Of a stretch of 46,162 nt of DNA, positions 26,219 through 33,602 are shown piece by piece (position 1 is the first letter of the stretch; each line of letters begins with the position of its first letter). The translations under genes were made by a program, and so were the position numbers. The notes under the pieces were generated by a model. That model ran no database searches and had not been told where the DNA came from. It saw only the letters and a program-made list of their open reading frames with translations. This DNA comes from UBA8108 sp965659285. GTDB taxonomy: Bacteria; Planctomycetota; UBA8108. The stretch is from the NCBI GenBank assembly GCA_965659285.1, contig CBFHWB010000006.1, forward strand, positions 1 through 46,162, given 5' to 3'.

Positions 26219-26392
26219 TTATTTCCTGGGCGCTTCGTGTACAGGACCGACCATCTCCGGGCTCGGCGCGAGGGTCCAGCGGCCTTCTTCTTGCTGCCTG
26301 GCCAGGCGGACCTTTCCAAAATCACCGCTCTCGGCTTCAAAGATTGTCAGCGTGAAATCCGGTACAGCCCTTCCTGCTTGCAGCCCGCTCAT
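26219..26392 (-). pseudogene. Truncated peroxiredoxin (AhpC/Prx-like) N-terminal remnant
   Basis: A 57-residue minus-strand frame (ATG at 26392, TAA at 26219). Residues 4-41 match the conserved start of 2-Cys peroxiredoxins: LQAGRAVPDFTL, then ESGDFGKVRL and EEGRWTL. In intact proteins the WT-L strand runs into FFYPADFTFVC, which carries the peroxidatic Cys. Here it continues LAPSPEMVGPVHEAPRK and stops. No FYPADF continuation is visible in the other two frames downstream, so this looks like a 3' truncation and not a simple frameshift. The remnant has no Cys at all. It could alternatively be a functional small protein with a borrowed N-terminus. It lies between the 76-aa gene and the cytochrome gene; the remaining bases 26099-26218 and 26393-26487 show nothing I can support. 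Confidence 0.5.
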
Positions 26393-26487
26393 TTTAACTC
26401 TTAATCCTGACTGTAAATTCGCGGGGGTATCATACGGGGGAGACCGTCAGGTGAGTGGACTGCGCCTCGGGTATCCCGGATGTGATT

Positions 26488-26718
26488 TCAGGAACGTTTC
26501 CGAGTCTTCTCCAGCCGGCTCGCGGCCTTGGCGATGGCCTCCCCTTCCGCCGCCTCGCGGGAGGCCGCGTTCGCCCTGGCGATGGTCGCTCCGGGAGAGA
26601 CGTTATCGATGTGGCAATAATGCGTTGTTCCGATCCTGTAGCTGACGATCTTGATCGGCCAGCCGGCCAGGGTGTCAGCTCGCCGCTGGTAGTCTTCTGA
26701 GCGCAGACCCTCGGTCAT
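26488..26718 (-). CDS. 76-residue conserved-looking protein, unknown
   Basis: Its ATG overlaps the TGA of the rhodanese gene (ATGA), which strongly suggests coupled translation and a real gene. The N-terminal half has a compact beta-like stretch (GWPIKIVSYRIGTTHYCHIDNV, of which IVSYRIGTTHYCHIDN is the core), and the C-terminal half is a charged Ala-rich helix (AAEGEAIAKAASRLEKTRKR). No membrane segment or signal. I do not recognise the family; position suggests a role with the sulfurtransferase. Confidence 0.65.
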   Translation of the reverse strand: MTEGLRSEDYQRRADTLAGWPIKIVSYRIGTTHYCHIDNVSPGATIARANAASREAAEGEAIAKAASRLEKTRKRS

Positions 26719-27560
26719 CCATCACCCCTCTCGACGTCGACCCCTACGAGGTTGCCGTATTCGGTCCAGCTGCCGTCGTAATTGGTGACCCCGTCAAGGC
26801 CCAGCAGGTACTTGAGAACGAACCAGGTATGGCTGGAACGCTCACCGATGCGGCAATAGGCGATCACCGGGCGCTCTCCGCTGATTCCCCTTGAAGAGTA
26901 GAGGTCGGCCAGCTCTTCCCGGCTCTTGAAGGTGCCGTCTTCATTGCAGGCAAGCCCCCAGGGAATCGAGCGCGCGCCGGGGATGTGGCCTCCCCGTTGA
27001 CAGGTTTCCGGAAGGCCGGGAGGGGCGAGGATCTCGCCGCTGTATTCCTCCGGGCTGCGGACATCAACCATGTCGACGCCACCGCCGAGGGCTTCCTGGA
27101 CCGCCGGCAGGAAGCTTCGCAGCGAGTTGTCAGCCTCGGCGGCGGAGTATTCCGCCGCGCCGGGCGCCGGGATCTCCGTCGAAATTTCACGGCCCTCCTC
27201 GAGCCATTTTCCGCGTCCGCCATTCATGATTCGGACCTTGTCGTGGCCGTAGATCTTCATCTGCCAGAAGGCCCACGCTGCAAACCAGTTGTTGTTGTCG
27301 CCATAGAGGACCACCGTGGTGTCGTTGCTGATTCCGGAGGAGGCGAGCAGCTTTTCCATTTCCTCTTTGGGCAGGATGTCCCGGACGACCTGGTCGCAGA
27401 GCTGTTCGGACCAGTTCCAGCCTATCGCGCCGGGAACGTGGCCCTCATCGTAGCCGCCGGTATCGACGTCCACCTCCACGACGACAACCTCTTCATTGTT
27501 CTTGTTCTCAGCTACCCACTCGGTGCTGACGATAGATTCGGGGTGAGCGTAATCCTGCAT
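26715..27560 (-). CDS. Thiosulfate sulfurtransferase, tandem rhodanese (SseA/CysA type)
   Basis: 281 residues, two rhodanese domains. The N-terminal inactive domain (about 9-130) includes YDEGHVPGAIGWNW and VVLYGDNNNWFAAWAFW; the C-terminal catalytic domain (about 140-278) has VDMVDVRSPEEYSG, GGHIPGARSIPW and the active-site loop CRIGERS (C236-S242). CRxGxRS loops are typical of thiosulfate sulfurtransferases, whereas 3-mercaptopyruvate enzymes usually have CGxGV/T. No signal peptide, so cytoplasmic. AGGAGA lies eight bases before the ATG. Flanked by Rieske and 76-aa genes on the same strand. Confidence 0.92.
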   Translation of the reverse strand: MQDYAHPESIVSTEWVAENKNNEEVVVVEVDVDTGGYDEGHVPGAIGWNWSEQLCDQVVRDILPKEEMEKLLASSGISNDTTVVLYGDNNNWFAAWAFWQMKIYGHDKVRIMNGGRGKWLEEGREISTEIPAPGAAEYSAAEADNSLRSFLPAVQEALGGGVDMVDVRSPEEYSGEILAPPGLPETCQRGGHIPGARSIPWGLACNEDGTFKSREELADLYSSRGISGERPVIAYCRIGERSSHTWFVLKYLLGLDGVTNYDGSWTEYGNLVGVDVERGDG

Positions 27561-27639
27561 GGGTTATGTCTCCTGTGATGGTTTTCGGGGCATCGCGACC
27601 CTGGCGAAAGAACGCTTCTACCATGCTTCCGCGAAGCCT

Positions 27640-27978
27640 TCAAGGCAGAGGGTCTGGCTCTTCTGGAGGGAGTGAGATGAAGACATCGGTTCCATCGACC
27701 CTGACCCCGAAAGTCGGAACCTCTCCGTGGGCGGGCATCCGGCAGATCGAGCCGTCGCGGATGTCGAAACGGGCTCCATGGCGGGGGCACTCCAGCTCGT
27801 AGCCATACAGGCACCCGCTGGCCAGGGGACCATCGTCGTGGGTGCAGCGATCCTCGAGAGCGTAGACCTCCCCGCCGACCTTGCAGACAGCGATATAGAG
27901 CTCGCCTACCTGGTAGACCCGCGGCTTACCCTCAGGCAGTTCATCGATGGCGGCGATACGGATTCCCGGCGAGTTCAT
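27640..27978 (-). CDS. Rieske [2Fe-2S] ferredoxin (non-heme dioxygenase type)
   Basis: 112 residues from the ATG at 27978 (MNSPGIRIAAIDELPEGK). A frame open further upstream overlaps the NTF2-like gene and is not protein-like there. The Rieske cluster is C-T-H ... C-P-R-H (CTHDDGPLASG, then ECPRHGARFDIRDG), with the 15-17 residue spacing of soluble ferredoxins of ring-hydroxylating and NirD-like families. RYxVGELYIAVCKVGGEVYALED before it is also typical. Soluble and cytoplasmic. It follows the NTF2-like gene by 29 bases and precedes rhodanese by 79 bases. It could pass electrons to an oxygenase or reductase, none of which is seen next to it. Confidence 0.88.
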   Translation of the reverse strand: MNSPGIRIAAIDELPEGKPRVYQVGELYIAVCKVGGEVYALEDRCTHDDGPLASGCLYGYELECPRHGARFDIRDGSICRMPAHGEVPTFGVRVDGTDVFISLPPEEPDPLP

Positions 27979-28007
27979 TTCTTCCCATGTGTTGAGAGCC
28001 TGTCCGC

Positions 28008-28517
28008 CTAGGCCTGGTTTTTCACCTCTGGAATAGCCGAGGCGTGGTGCAGAACGAGCCGCCAGCCATCTTCTGTCTTGAGGAAAATATTGGTCGCGGC
28101 CGCGGCTACGTTGGAGACTCCGGAGGTGCTCAGATGGAGGATGTTCTCGGTGCAGGTGACCCAGGCGGTACGATTTTCGATCCGGACGCCGGTGTCGGCG
28201 AGCTCGAACCGTATGTTCTGCGTACCCTTGAAGATCTGTTCCCAGCTGTCCCGGATAACCTCCCAGCCCGTGAGCATGGGGCCGCCGGGATGGACACAGG
28301 TCACCCACTCGGCATCGTGCCAGACCTTTTCCATGCGGTCGAGATTGAGCGCCTCAAGTGACCGGTAGAATTCCTCGTTGATTGCGATGACGTCATCTCC
28401 GGGAAGCTCTTCCAGCTCGGCTTCATCGAAGCTCCAGCTTTCCGGAGCGTCTTCATCCGGCCAGGGCTCCTCCTCTGGAAGATCTTCGTCGCCAGGCAGA
28501 GTGTTCATGAACGTCAT
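28008..28517 (-). CDS. NTF2-like / SnoaL-type protein
   Basis: 169 residues from the ATG at 28517, chosen because upstream codons look non-coding and an AGG lies nine bases before it. A second ATG at 28508 is also possible. An acidic N-terminal leader (GDEDLPEEEPWPDEDAP) precedes an NTF2-like domain with FYRSLEALNLDRMEKVWH, VTCVHPGGPMLTGWEVIRDSW, WVTCTENIL and the closing DGWRLVLHHASAIP, as in the SnoaL-3/DUF4440 group. These bind small hydrophobic ligands or act as isomerases; no catalytic assignment is possible. First gene of a minus-strand run with the Rieske ferredoxin. Confidence 0.82.
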   Translation of the reverse strand: MTFMNTLPGDEDLPEEEPWPDEDAPESWSFDEAELEELPGDDVIAINEEFYRSLEALNLDRMEKVWHDAEWVTCVHPGGPMLTGWEVIRDSWEQIFKGTQNIRFELADTGVRIENRTAWVTCTENILHLSTSGVSNVAAAATNIFLKTEDGWRLVLHHASAIPEVKNQA

Positions 28518-28724
28518 ACTGCATGCCTGCGAGCCGATTGACAAGCTTCGCTCCGGGCGAGTCGCGGACATTCTTTCCCCGGCTCGCAAAAAAAACCGAA
28601 AGAATCTCTCCTGCGAGGGCGAATGGAATTAAAATAACTTATCTGAGTAAGGTTGCCCGGAACATCCCGGACAATGGGTTTCATCCCAGGCGGGGCGTTC
28701 GATATCCGGAGAGAGGTAAATGAG

Positions 28725-29957
28725 TTGAATTTCAAGAGAGTCCTCCGTATTTCCTTTCCGTCATTATTTATAGGCCTGCTGGCCCTGCCGGCCTTCCCCG
28801 ATTCTCCCGATGAGATCCTCTCCCCAATGCTGGATCGGCTCGATAAGGGCGGCGCGTCGGCCTACAGCTACGTGCTGCGCCAGTACAATCGGGTAGAGTC
28901 CGGCAAGCGCCTTGATGTCTTCGAGCGCTACGAGGTTCACCAGAGACTCTTGAAGGCCCTTCGGGCCCGGGCCGACAAGGATCTGCTCGCCGTTGTTCGC
29001 GGCCTGGTCAAGAAGAAGCAGGCCTCGGTTTTTCCTTCGCAGGTCGTGGGTCTCAAGGCCTTTGCCGGCGCCGCCGGGGGGGGCGTCGAGAGGGCCGATG
29101 TCGTGAAGCTCTACAGCGATTACACCAGGAGCAAGGAGCGCGGTCTCCAGACCTGGTCGGTCAGGCTGCTGGTCGACAGCGGCTGGCCCGAGGGAATTGA
29201 CGCCCTGATCGTGCGTCTCAGAGAAGAAGAGGACGCCGGCCGGCACCTTGAGGATCTCGCCAGCGTGATCCAGAGCGAACTCTACAGGGCGCTGGGCGCC
29301 GCGGCGGTCGGCGATGCCGGCGCGGTGAAGAAGCGTTGGGAGAATATGGGCAAGAAGCTGCCGGATAAGCCGAACTACGCTCCGGATGCCGCGAGCGGCG
29401 GCGGCCGGACGGTCTTCTTCGGTGACCGTATCGCCCTTCGATCGATATTCTGTATCGACATTTCTTCCAGCATGAAGGGCCAGGTCAAGATGCCGGGTAA
29501 GGGTAATTCTCCCAAGGTCGATATCGTCAAGGGAGAGCTGGCGAAGGCGGTCGGCGGCCTGAGCCGCGAGAGCCTCTTTACCATCATTCCCTACGACGGA
29601 ACGGCCAAGACCTGGCGCGGCCGGGGGCAACTGCAGCCGGGTACCAGGACCAACGTGCTTGCGGCCGAGGGTTTCGCAAGGAGTCTCCAGACCGGCAGCG
29701 GCACCAACATCCACGATTCGCTGGCGCTGGCCCTGAAGGTCAAGGGCGTCGAGACGATCTACCTGCTTTCCGATGGCGCCCCCTCGCGCGGGGGAGGCCC
29801 TGCCGAGATCAAGAAGAGGGTCGCCGCGATGAACTACCTCCTCGGAGTGCGGGTGGTGACCTACGGCTTCACCGGCTCCGATGAGAAGCTCATGAAGGAC
29901 CTGGCCGGCAGGAACTGGGGCTGGTACCGGGCTCTCAACAAGAGCAAGAAGAAGTAG
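28725..29957 (+). CDS. Secreted von Willebrand factor A domain protein
   Basis: 410 residues from a TTG at 28725, nine bases after GAGAGG. This start gives a signal peptide directly (NFKRVLRISFPSLFIGLLALPAFP); upstream in-frame codons do not look coding. The middle (about 30-230) is helical and repeat-like. The VWA domain (about 232-405) has the MIDAS DISSS (D245, S247, S249), the GSGTN threonine loop and LLSDGAP with the third-site Asp. VWA domains bind partners through a metal ion. An out-of-frame two-codon ATG-AGT-TGA ends inside the TTG start. A strong bidirectional terminator follows the stop codon. Confidence 0.88.
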   Translation: MNFKRVLRISFPSLFIGLLALPAFPDSPDEILSPMLDRLDKGGASAYSYVLRQYNRVESGKRLDVFERYEVHQRLLKALRARADKDLLAVVRGLVKKKQASVFPSQVVGLKAFAGAAGGGVERADVVKLYSDYTRSKERGLQTWSVRLLVDSGWPEGIDALIVRLREEEDAGRHLEDLASVIQSELYRALGAAAVGDAGAVKKRWENMGKKLPDKPNYAPDAASGGGRTVFFGDRIALRSIFCIDISSSMKGQVKMPGKGNSPKVDIVKGELAKAVGGLSRESLFTIIPYDGTAKTWRGRGQLQPGTRTNVLAAEGFARSLQTGSGTNIHDSLALALKVKGVETIYLLSDGAPSRGGGPAEIKKRVAAMNYLLGVRVVTYGFTGSDEKLMKDLAGRNWGWYRALNKSKKK

Positions 29958-29969
29958 AACCCGGAAACG

Positions 29970-30010
29970 AAAAAAGGGAAGAGTCGCCAGGGGCGGCTCT
30001 TCCCTTTTTT
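29970..30010. terminator. Bidirectional rho-independent terminator
   Basis: AAAAAAGGGAAGAGTCGCC, a three-base AGG loop, and the matching arm ending CTCTTCCCTTTTTT: 19 pairs with one G-U wobble. Run of A on one side and T on the other makes it work on both strands, for the VWA gene (+) and the convergent thioredoxin-like gene (-). Confidence 0.92.
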
Positions 30011-30047
30011 ATTCTCACGGAATCCGCAGACCCCGCGAAGCTTATTC

Positions 30048-31013
30048 CTACTTCTTCGGCTTGGCGGGAGCCTTCGGCCCCGGGGCCTTTTCAGCCTGCG
30101 CCTTGAGTCCCTTGAGGATGTTGGGGATCTGCTTGCCGATCTGGGTTTCGGGAGCGAGTGCCTGGGCGACCTCCAGCGCCGCGATAGCGCCCGTGAGATC
30201 CGTGCCCTTGCTTTTCATGAAGACCGCTCTCGCCTTGAGGAAGGCGACCTTCTGCATGGTTTCTTTCTTGGTGCCTTTCTTGGCGAGAAAGGCATCTGCT
30301 CCCTTGATGGCCTCATCGAATTTTCCGGTCTGGAGTTTCTTGTTGAGCTCTTCGAGGGTGAAGCGCTCTTCGTATTTACTCCTGAGCCCGGCCTTGTTCT
30401 CGCTGTCGAGCTTGATGATCTGGGCGACGATGTCGCCGTAGACGCTCATGACCGGGATGCCGCCGGTTGTTTCAATCTTGCTGAGAGCCTGGTCGAGGAG
30501 CTTTGCTTTCTCGACGCCGTCCTTCGCCTTCGCGGCCGCGGCGAAGCTCTTGTCACGCTCGACCTTCGCGGCGCGCTTTTCACCCAGGTGGGAGATGTAT
30601 TTCTCCGGTCCCCCGGGCTGATAGCCGGTCTTGGCGTAGGCTTTGCCGGTGGCATCGGTCAACATGATGGTCGGGTAGCCCTGGATCGCGAACTCGTTCT
30701 TCAGCTTTTCATTCTGGGCCTTGAGCTTGGGCTCGAGCTGCTTCGAGCGGGGATAATCAAGCTCGAGCAGGACGAAGTGCTTCGGAGCTTCCTTCTTGAA
30801 GGTCTCCTGGCTGAACACCTCTTTTTTCAGCCGGATGCACCAGCCGCACCAGTCCGAGCCGGTGAAGTCCATCAGGATGTCCTTGCCTTCCTTGGCCGCC
30901 TGTTTCTTGGCCGCCTCGTAGTCGGTAAGCCAGCCCTCCGCCGCCTGCAGTACAGGGCTTGTGGAAAGGAAAAAGAGAGCGACAAGGGTGTATACCACGG
31001 TGTTTCGTGACAT
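30048..31013 (-). CDS. Secreted thioredoxin-fold protein (Thioredoxin_7-like)
   Basis: 321 residues from the ATG at 31013, preceded by CTGGAG and giving a signal peptide at once (MSRNTVVYTLVALFFLSTSP... AAEG). A thioredoxin domain (about 28-145) has the redox motif C56-G-W-C59 in DFTGSDWCGWCIRLK, and the cis-Pro region QGYPTIMLTD. The rest (about 150-300) is a helical, Lys-rich region resembling TPR packing, and the tail is Lys/Ala/Pro-rich (KAPGPKAPAKPKK). Probably an exported thiol-disulfide reductase or isomerase. An upstream in-frame ATG at 31124 was rejected because it would bury the signal peptide. Confidence 0.88.
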   Translation of the reverse strand: MSRNTVVYTLVALFFLSTSPVLQAAEGWLTDYEAAKKQAAKEGKDILMDFTGSDWCGWCIRLKKEVFSQETFKKEAPKHFVLLELDYPRSKQLEPKLKAQNEKLKNEFAIQGYPTIMLTDATGKAYAKTGYQPGGPEKYISHLGEKRAAKVERDKSFAAAAKAKDGVEKAKLLDQALSKIETTGGIPVMSVYGDIVAQIIKLDSENKAGLRSKYEERFTLEELNKKLQTGKFDEAIKGADAFLAKKGTKKETMQKVAFLKARAVFMKSKGTDLTGAIAALEVAQALAPETQIGKQIPNILKGLKAQAEKAPGPKAPAKPKK

Positions 31014-31312
31014 GAATGTACTCCAGAAACGTTGGTTTAAGGGTTGTTCGGCTACCTGACTGCCCCGGGTCGCCGGGATTGTAGAACAAAGCAATGTAAC
31101 CATTTCAGGCCCGGGATGTGCCATAAAATAACCGTTTTTAGGCCTTTGCGGGGGTATCTGTCGGTAGGACGGGGGAAAATCTTGATGGATTCATAGTTTT
31201 GACGGTCTCCGGCCGTGTTCCGCTCAGAATATTTTCTATCCAGGACCGCGGCATGAAACGAAGATGCGCGGGTAACCGAGTTCGAATGGAAATCAGGAAA
31301 GAGGAAGCTGCC
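31014..31312. other. Divergent intergenic region, 299 bp
   Basis: Separates the thioredoxin-like gene (-) from the FG-GAP gene (+), so it should hold both promoters. AT-rich patches occur near 31120-31142 and 31180-31240, and TACAAT-like hexamers are present, but no -35/-10 pair with good spacing convinced me. No RNA gene or repeat seen. Confidence 0.4.
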
Positions 31313-32527
31313 ATGCTGCGACTGGAGTGGATCGTCGTATTCTTCTTCTGCTCATCGCTTACAGCTCAGGATGGCGCCTGGACTCGCCATACGATCGACA
31401 ATTCCTCCCGCGGCGCTGACGGGGTGCGTTTCCTTGATGTAAACGGAGATGGGCTCGAGGACATCGCCACCGGCTGGGAGGAGGGGGGTCTCATAAGGAT
31501 CTACCTCCATCCCGGCTATAAAAAGGTCACCGACCGCTGGCCGCTGGCTACGGTTGGCAGGGTGAAGTCACCGGAGGACGCGGTCTTTTGCGATCTCGAC
31601 CGGGATGGCGCCGTGGATGTGGTGAGCTGCTGCGAGGGCGGCAACCGGAAGGTCTTCGCGCATTGGGCTCCTTCCGGGAAGGGGAAATATCTCGAAGCGG
31701 CGGCCTGGAAGACCCTGTCCTTTCCGGTTGTGGACAACAAGACCCAGTGGATGTTCGCCCTGCCGATGGAGCTCGATGGCGCCGCGGGGGTTGACCTGGT
31801 GGTTGGAGCCAAGGGTCCGGGAGCCTGCGTGGGCTGGTTGCGGTCGCCTCCCGCCGCGCGGGACATGAGGGCGTGGACCTTTCACAGCTGGTACCAGGCG
31901 GGCTGGATCATGAGCCTGATCAGCCATGATGTCGATGGCGATGGCGACATCGATGTGGTCGTTTCAGACCGTAAGGGGAAGAAGCCGGGAGTTCTCTGGC
32001 TTGAAAATCCCGGCCGCAAGGCGGTCTCTGAGAACCCGGGCCTGGCCTGGAGGGAGCATCGGATGGGGGCCTCCGGAAAGGAGGTGCTTTTCGTGAGCCT
32101 CTACGATCTCGATGGTGACGGCCGCAAGGAGGCCGCCGTGACCGCCAAGCCCAACCGGGTCATCCTGCTCGATCCCGGCGCCGATCCCCGCAAGCCCTGG
32201 AGGGAGGAGCTGATCGAATACCCTCTCGATCGCTTCGGCCGGGCGAAGGCCGTGCGTGCGGGAGATCTCGATGGGGATGGCGTTGCGGAACTGGCGGTCA
32301 GTTGTGAGAGCGCCTCGGGCGGCAAGTCGGGAGTGTTCTACCTCCGCCGCGCCGGGAAGAAATGGATTCCGCGCGGGCTTAGCGGCCCCGCCGGCGTCAA
32401 GTTCGACCGGATCGAGCTGCGCGATCTCGACGGTGACGGTGACCTGGACCTCATCACCTGCGAGGAGAGGGACAACCTGGGGGTTTTCTGGTACGAGAAC
32501 CCGGCCGGGAGGCCCGGCGCGAAGTGA
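31313..32527 (+). CDS. Secreted FG-GAP/VCBS repeat beta-propeller protein
   Basis: 404 residues from the ATG at 31313, preceded by AGAGGAAG and coding a signal peptide (MLRLEWIVVFFFCSSLTAQDG). At least six calcium-loop repeats of the DxDGDGxxD type are spread through the chain: DVNGDGLED, DLDRDGAVD, DVDGDGDID, DLDGDGRKE, DLDGDGVAE, DLDGDGDLD, each followed by a hydrophobic strand, the pattern of integrin-like FG-GAP/VCBS propellers. Many planctomycete exported proteins have this fold; ligand unknown. The in-frame ATG at 31199 would add a non-signal-like extension and was rejected. Confidence 0.85.
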   Translation: MLRLEWIVVFFFCSSLTAQDGAWTRHTIDNSSRGADGVRFLDVNGDGLEDIATGWEEGGLIRIYLHPGYKKVTDRWPLATVGRVKSPEDAVFCDLDRDGAVDVVSCCEGGNRKVFAHWAPSGKGKYLEAAAWKTLSFPVVDNKTQWMFALPMELDGAAGVDLVVGAKGPGACVGWLRSPPAARDMRAWTFHSWYQAGWIMSLISHDVDGDGDIDVVVSDRKGKKPGVLWLENPGRKAVSENPGLAWREHRMGASGKEVLFVSLYDLDGDGRKEAAVTAKPNRVILLDPGADPRKPWREELIEYPLDRFGRAKAVRAGDLDGDGVAELAVSCESASGGKSGVFYLRRAGKKWIPRGLSGPAGVKFDRIELRDLDGDGDLDLITCEERDNLGVFWYENPAGRPGAK

Positions 32528-32564
32528 TCAACCCGTGCGGAGGGTCTTGACAACGCGGCCACCT

Positions 32565-32681
32565 TCAATTTTCATCAGTTGGCGGGTCATCCTTGTCGAT
32601 CTTGACCCAGAGATATCCAATACCCATGAAGAACAGAACCATCAGCCCTGCCGCCATGGCCGCATAAGGCAACCAAGTCAT
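32565..32681 (-). CDS. 38-residue single-pass membrane peptide
   Basis: ATG at 32681 with GGAAAGAAA directly upstream, TGA at 32565. The peptide has one membrane helix (about 5-25, YAAMAAGLMVLFFMGIGYLW) and an acidic tail KIDKDDPPTDEN. Size and layout resemble small accessory subunits of respiratory or transport complexes (CcoQ/CcmD/MetS-like), but I see no specific match. Divergent from the TMEM14-like gene at 32780. Too short for ordinary gene callers. Confidence 0.5.
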   Translation of the reverse strand: MTWLPYAAMAAGLMVLFFMGIGYLWVKIDKDDPPTDEN

Positions 32682-32779
32682 TTTCTTTCCATCTTTGAAT
32701 TTAAAGCAGCGGGCAATCTAAACCCGTCACGCCGGTCCTGCAAGCGCCTGGTCCGGTACATGGCTCGACAGGAGGGCTC

Positions 32780-33097
32780 ATGTCTTTTTCGATTACGCAG
32801 GAAGAGCTGGTTATTCTCGTCTACGCTCTCTTCATGGGCCTTGGCGGCTGGGTCGGATTCAAGAAGTCGGGTTCCACGCCATCCCTGATCGCAGGGGTCG
32901 CGAGCTTCGCCGTCCTGGTGGTGTCCTATATCATCGGTCAACCGTGGATCGCCGTGGGAGTCAGCGCTCTTCTCGCGGTGGCCTTCTTCCGCCGTGTCTC
33001 GAAGACTCGCAAGCTCATGCCCTCGGGAATGCTGCTGGTCATCAGCGCGGTGGTTTTTGTCTATCTTCTCATCCAAATGCTCGGGAAATCATCCTGA
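32780..33097 (+). CDS. TMEM14-like small membrane protein (UPF0136)
   Basis: 105 residues with four hydrophobic segments (about 8-26, 33-52, 55-69, 80-101). The GGWVGFKKSGSTPSLIAGVAS segment (core KSGSTPSLIAG) and the TRKLMPSGMLLV segment are the two conserved elements of the TMEM14/UPF0136 family. The family is mostly known from eukaryotic mitochondria and from chloroplasts and cyanobacteria, where it is linked to fatty acid or heme precursor movement; the bacterial role is not known. A second TMEM14-like gene follows after 13 bases. Confidence 0.8.
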   Translation: MSFSITQEELVILVYALFMGLGGWVGFKKSGSTPSLIAGVASFAVLVVSYIIGQPWIAVGVSALLAVAFFRRVSKTRKLMPSGMLLVISAVVFVYLLIQMLGKSS

Positions 33098-33110
33098 AGG
33101 AGTTCAGCCT

Positions 33111-33602
33111 GTGAAGCTTGCGAAAAAAGTCTTATTGGTATTTGCCCTGCTGGTGGTTATTGGCGGGGTCCAGGGCTATATGGCGGGCTCGGCGGCCTCG
33201 CTCATTGCCGCGGTTGTCTCCGGCGCCCTGCTTCTGTATTCACGCTGGCTCTGGGGTGAAAAAAATCTGGCGGGTCTTATCGTGGGTCTCGTGGTGAGCA
33301 TCGCTTTACTTGGACGCTTTGCCGGCGCCGAACTGTCCCGGCCTGATGGGCCTCAATCATGGCCGGGCGGAGTCGTGATCTTCTTCAGCGTGGTGACGAT
33401 CGTCGTCCTGATTGCCGCCTTCCTGCAGGAGAAGAAAAGCGCTTCGGGTTCGCAGGAGGCTCAGCCTGCCGAGGAAGCGGTGGACGATGGCGAAGAGGCT
33501 GGTCAAGCTGAGAGCGGTAAAGCCGAGGCTGAAGAAGCGCAGGAGGAAGGGGTCGCCGAGCCGGAGGAAACAGAAGAGGCCGAGTCTTCAGACGACGCCT
33601 AG
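33111..33602 (+). CDS. Second TMEM14-like membrane protein with long acidic C-terminal tail
   Basis: 163 residues from a GTG at 33111 with AAGGAG eight bases before it. Four hydrophobic segments up to about residue 103, with GGVQGYMAGSAASLIAAVVSG, whose GSAASLIA matches the GSxxSLIA signature of the preceding gene. Residues about 104-163 are a highly acidic, low-complexity tail (Glu/Ala/Ser-rich, ending ESSDDA) not expected in the family. Longer frames starting further upstream overlap the first TMEM14-like gene and are not credible. The stop shares CTAG with the convergent pseudouridine synthase. Confidence 0.75.
   Translation: MKLAKKVLLVFALLVVIGGVQGYMAGSAASLIAAVVSGALLLYSRWLWGEKNLAGLIVGLVVSIALLGRFAGAELSRPDGPQSWPGGVVIFFSVVTIVVLIAAFLQEKKSASGSQEAQPAEEAVDDGEEAGQAESGKAEAEEAQEEGVAEPEETEEAESSDDA

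Noticed and set aside
27640..28517. Ring-hydroxylating dioxygenase with NTF2-like beta subunit and Rieske ferredoxin
   Set aside because: There is no large alpha subunit with a Rieske plus mononuclear iron centre, and the NTF2-like protein has an acidic leader and matches the SnoaL/DUF4440 type.
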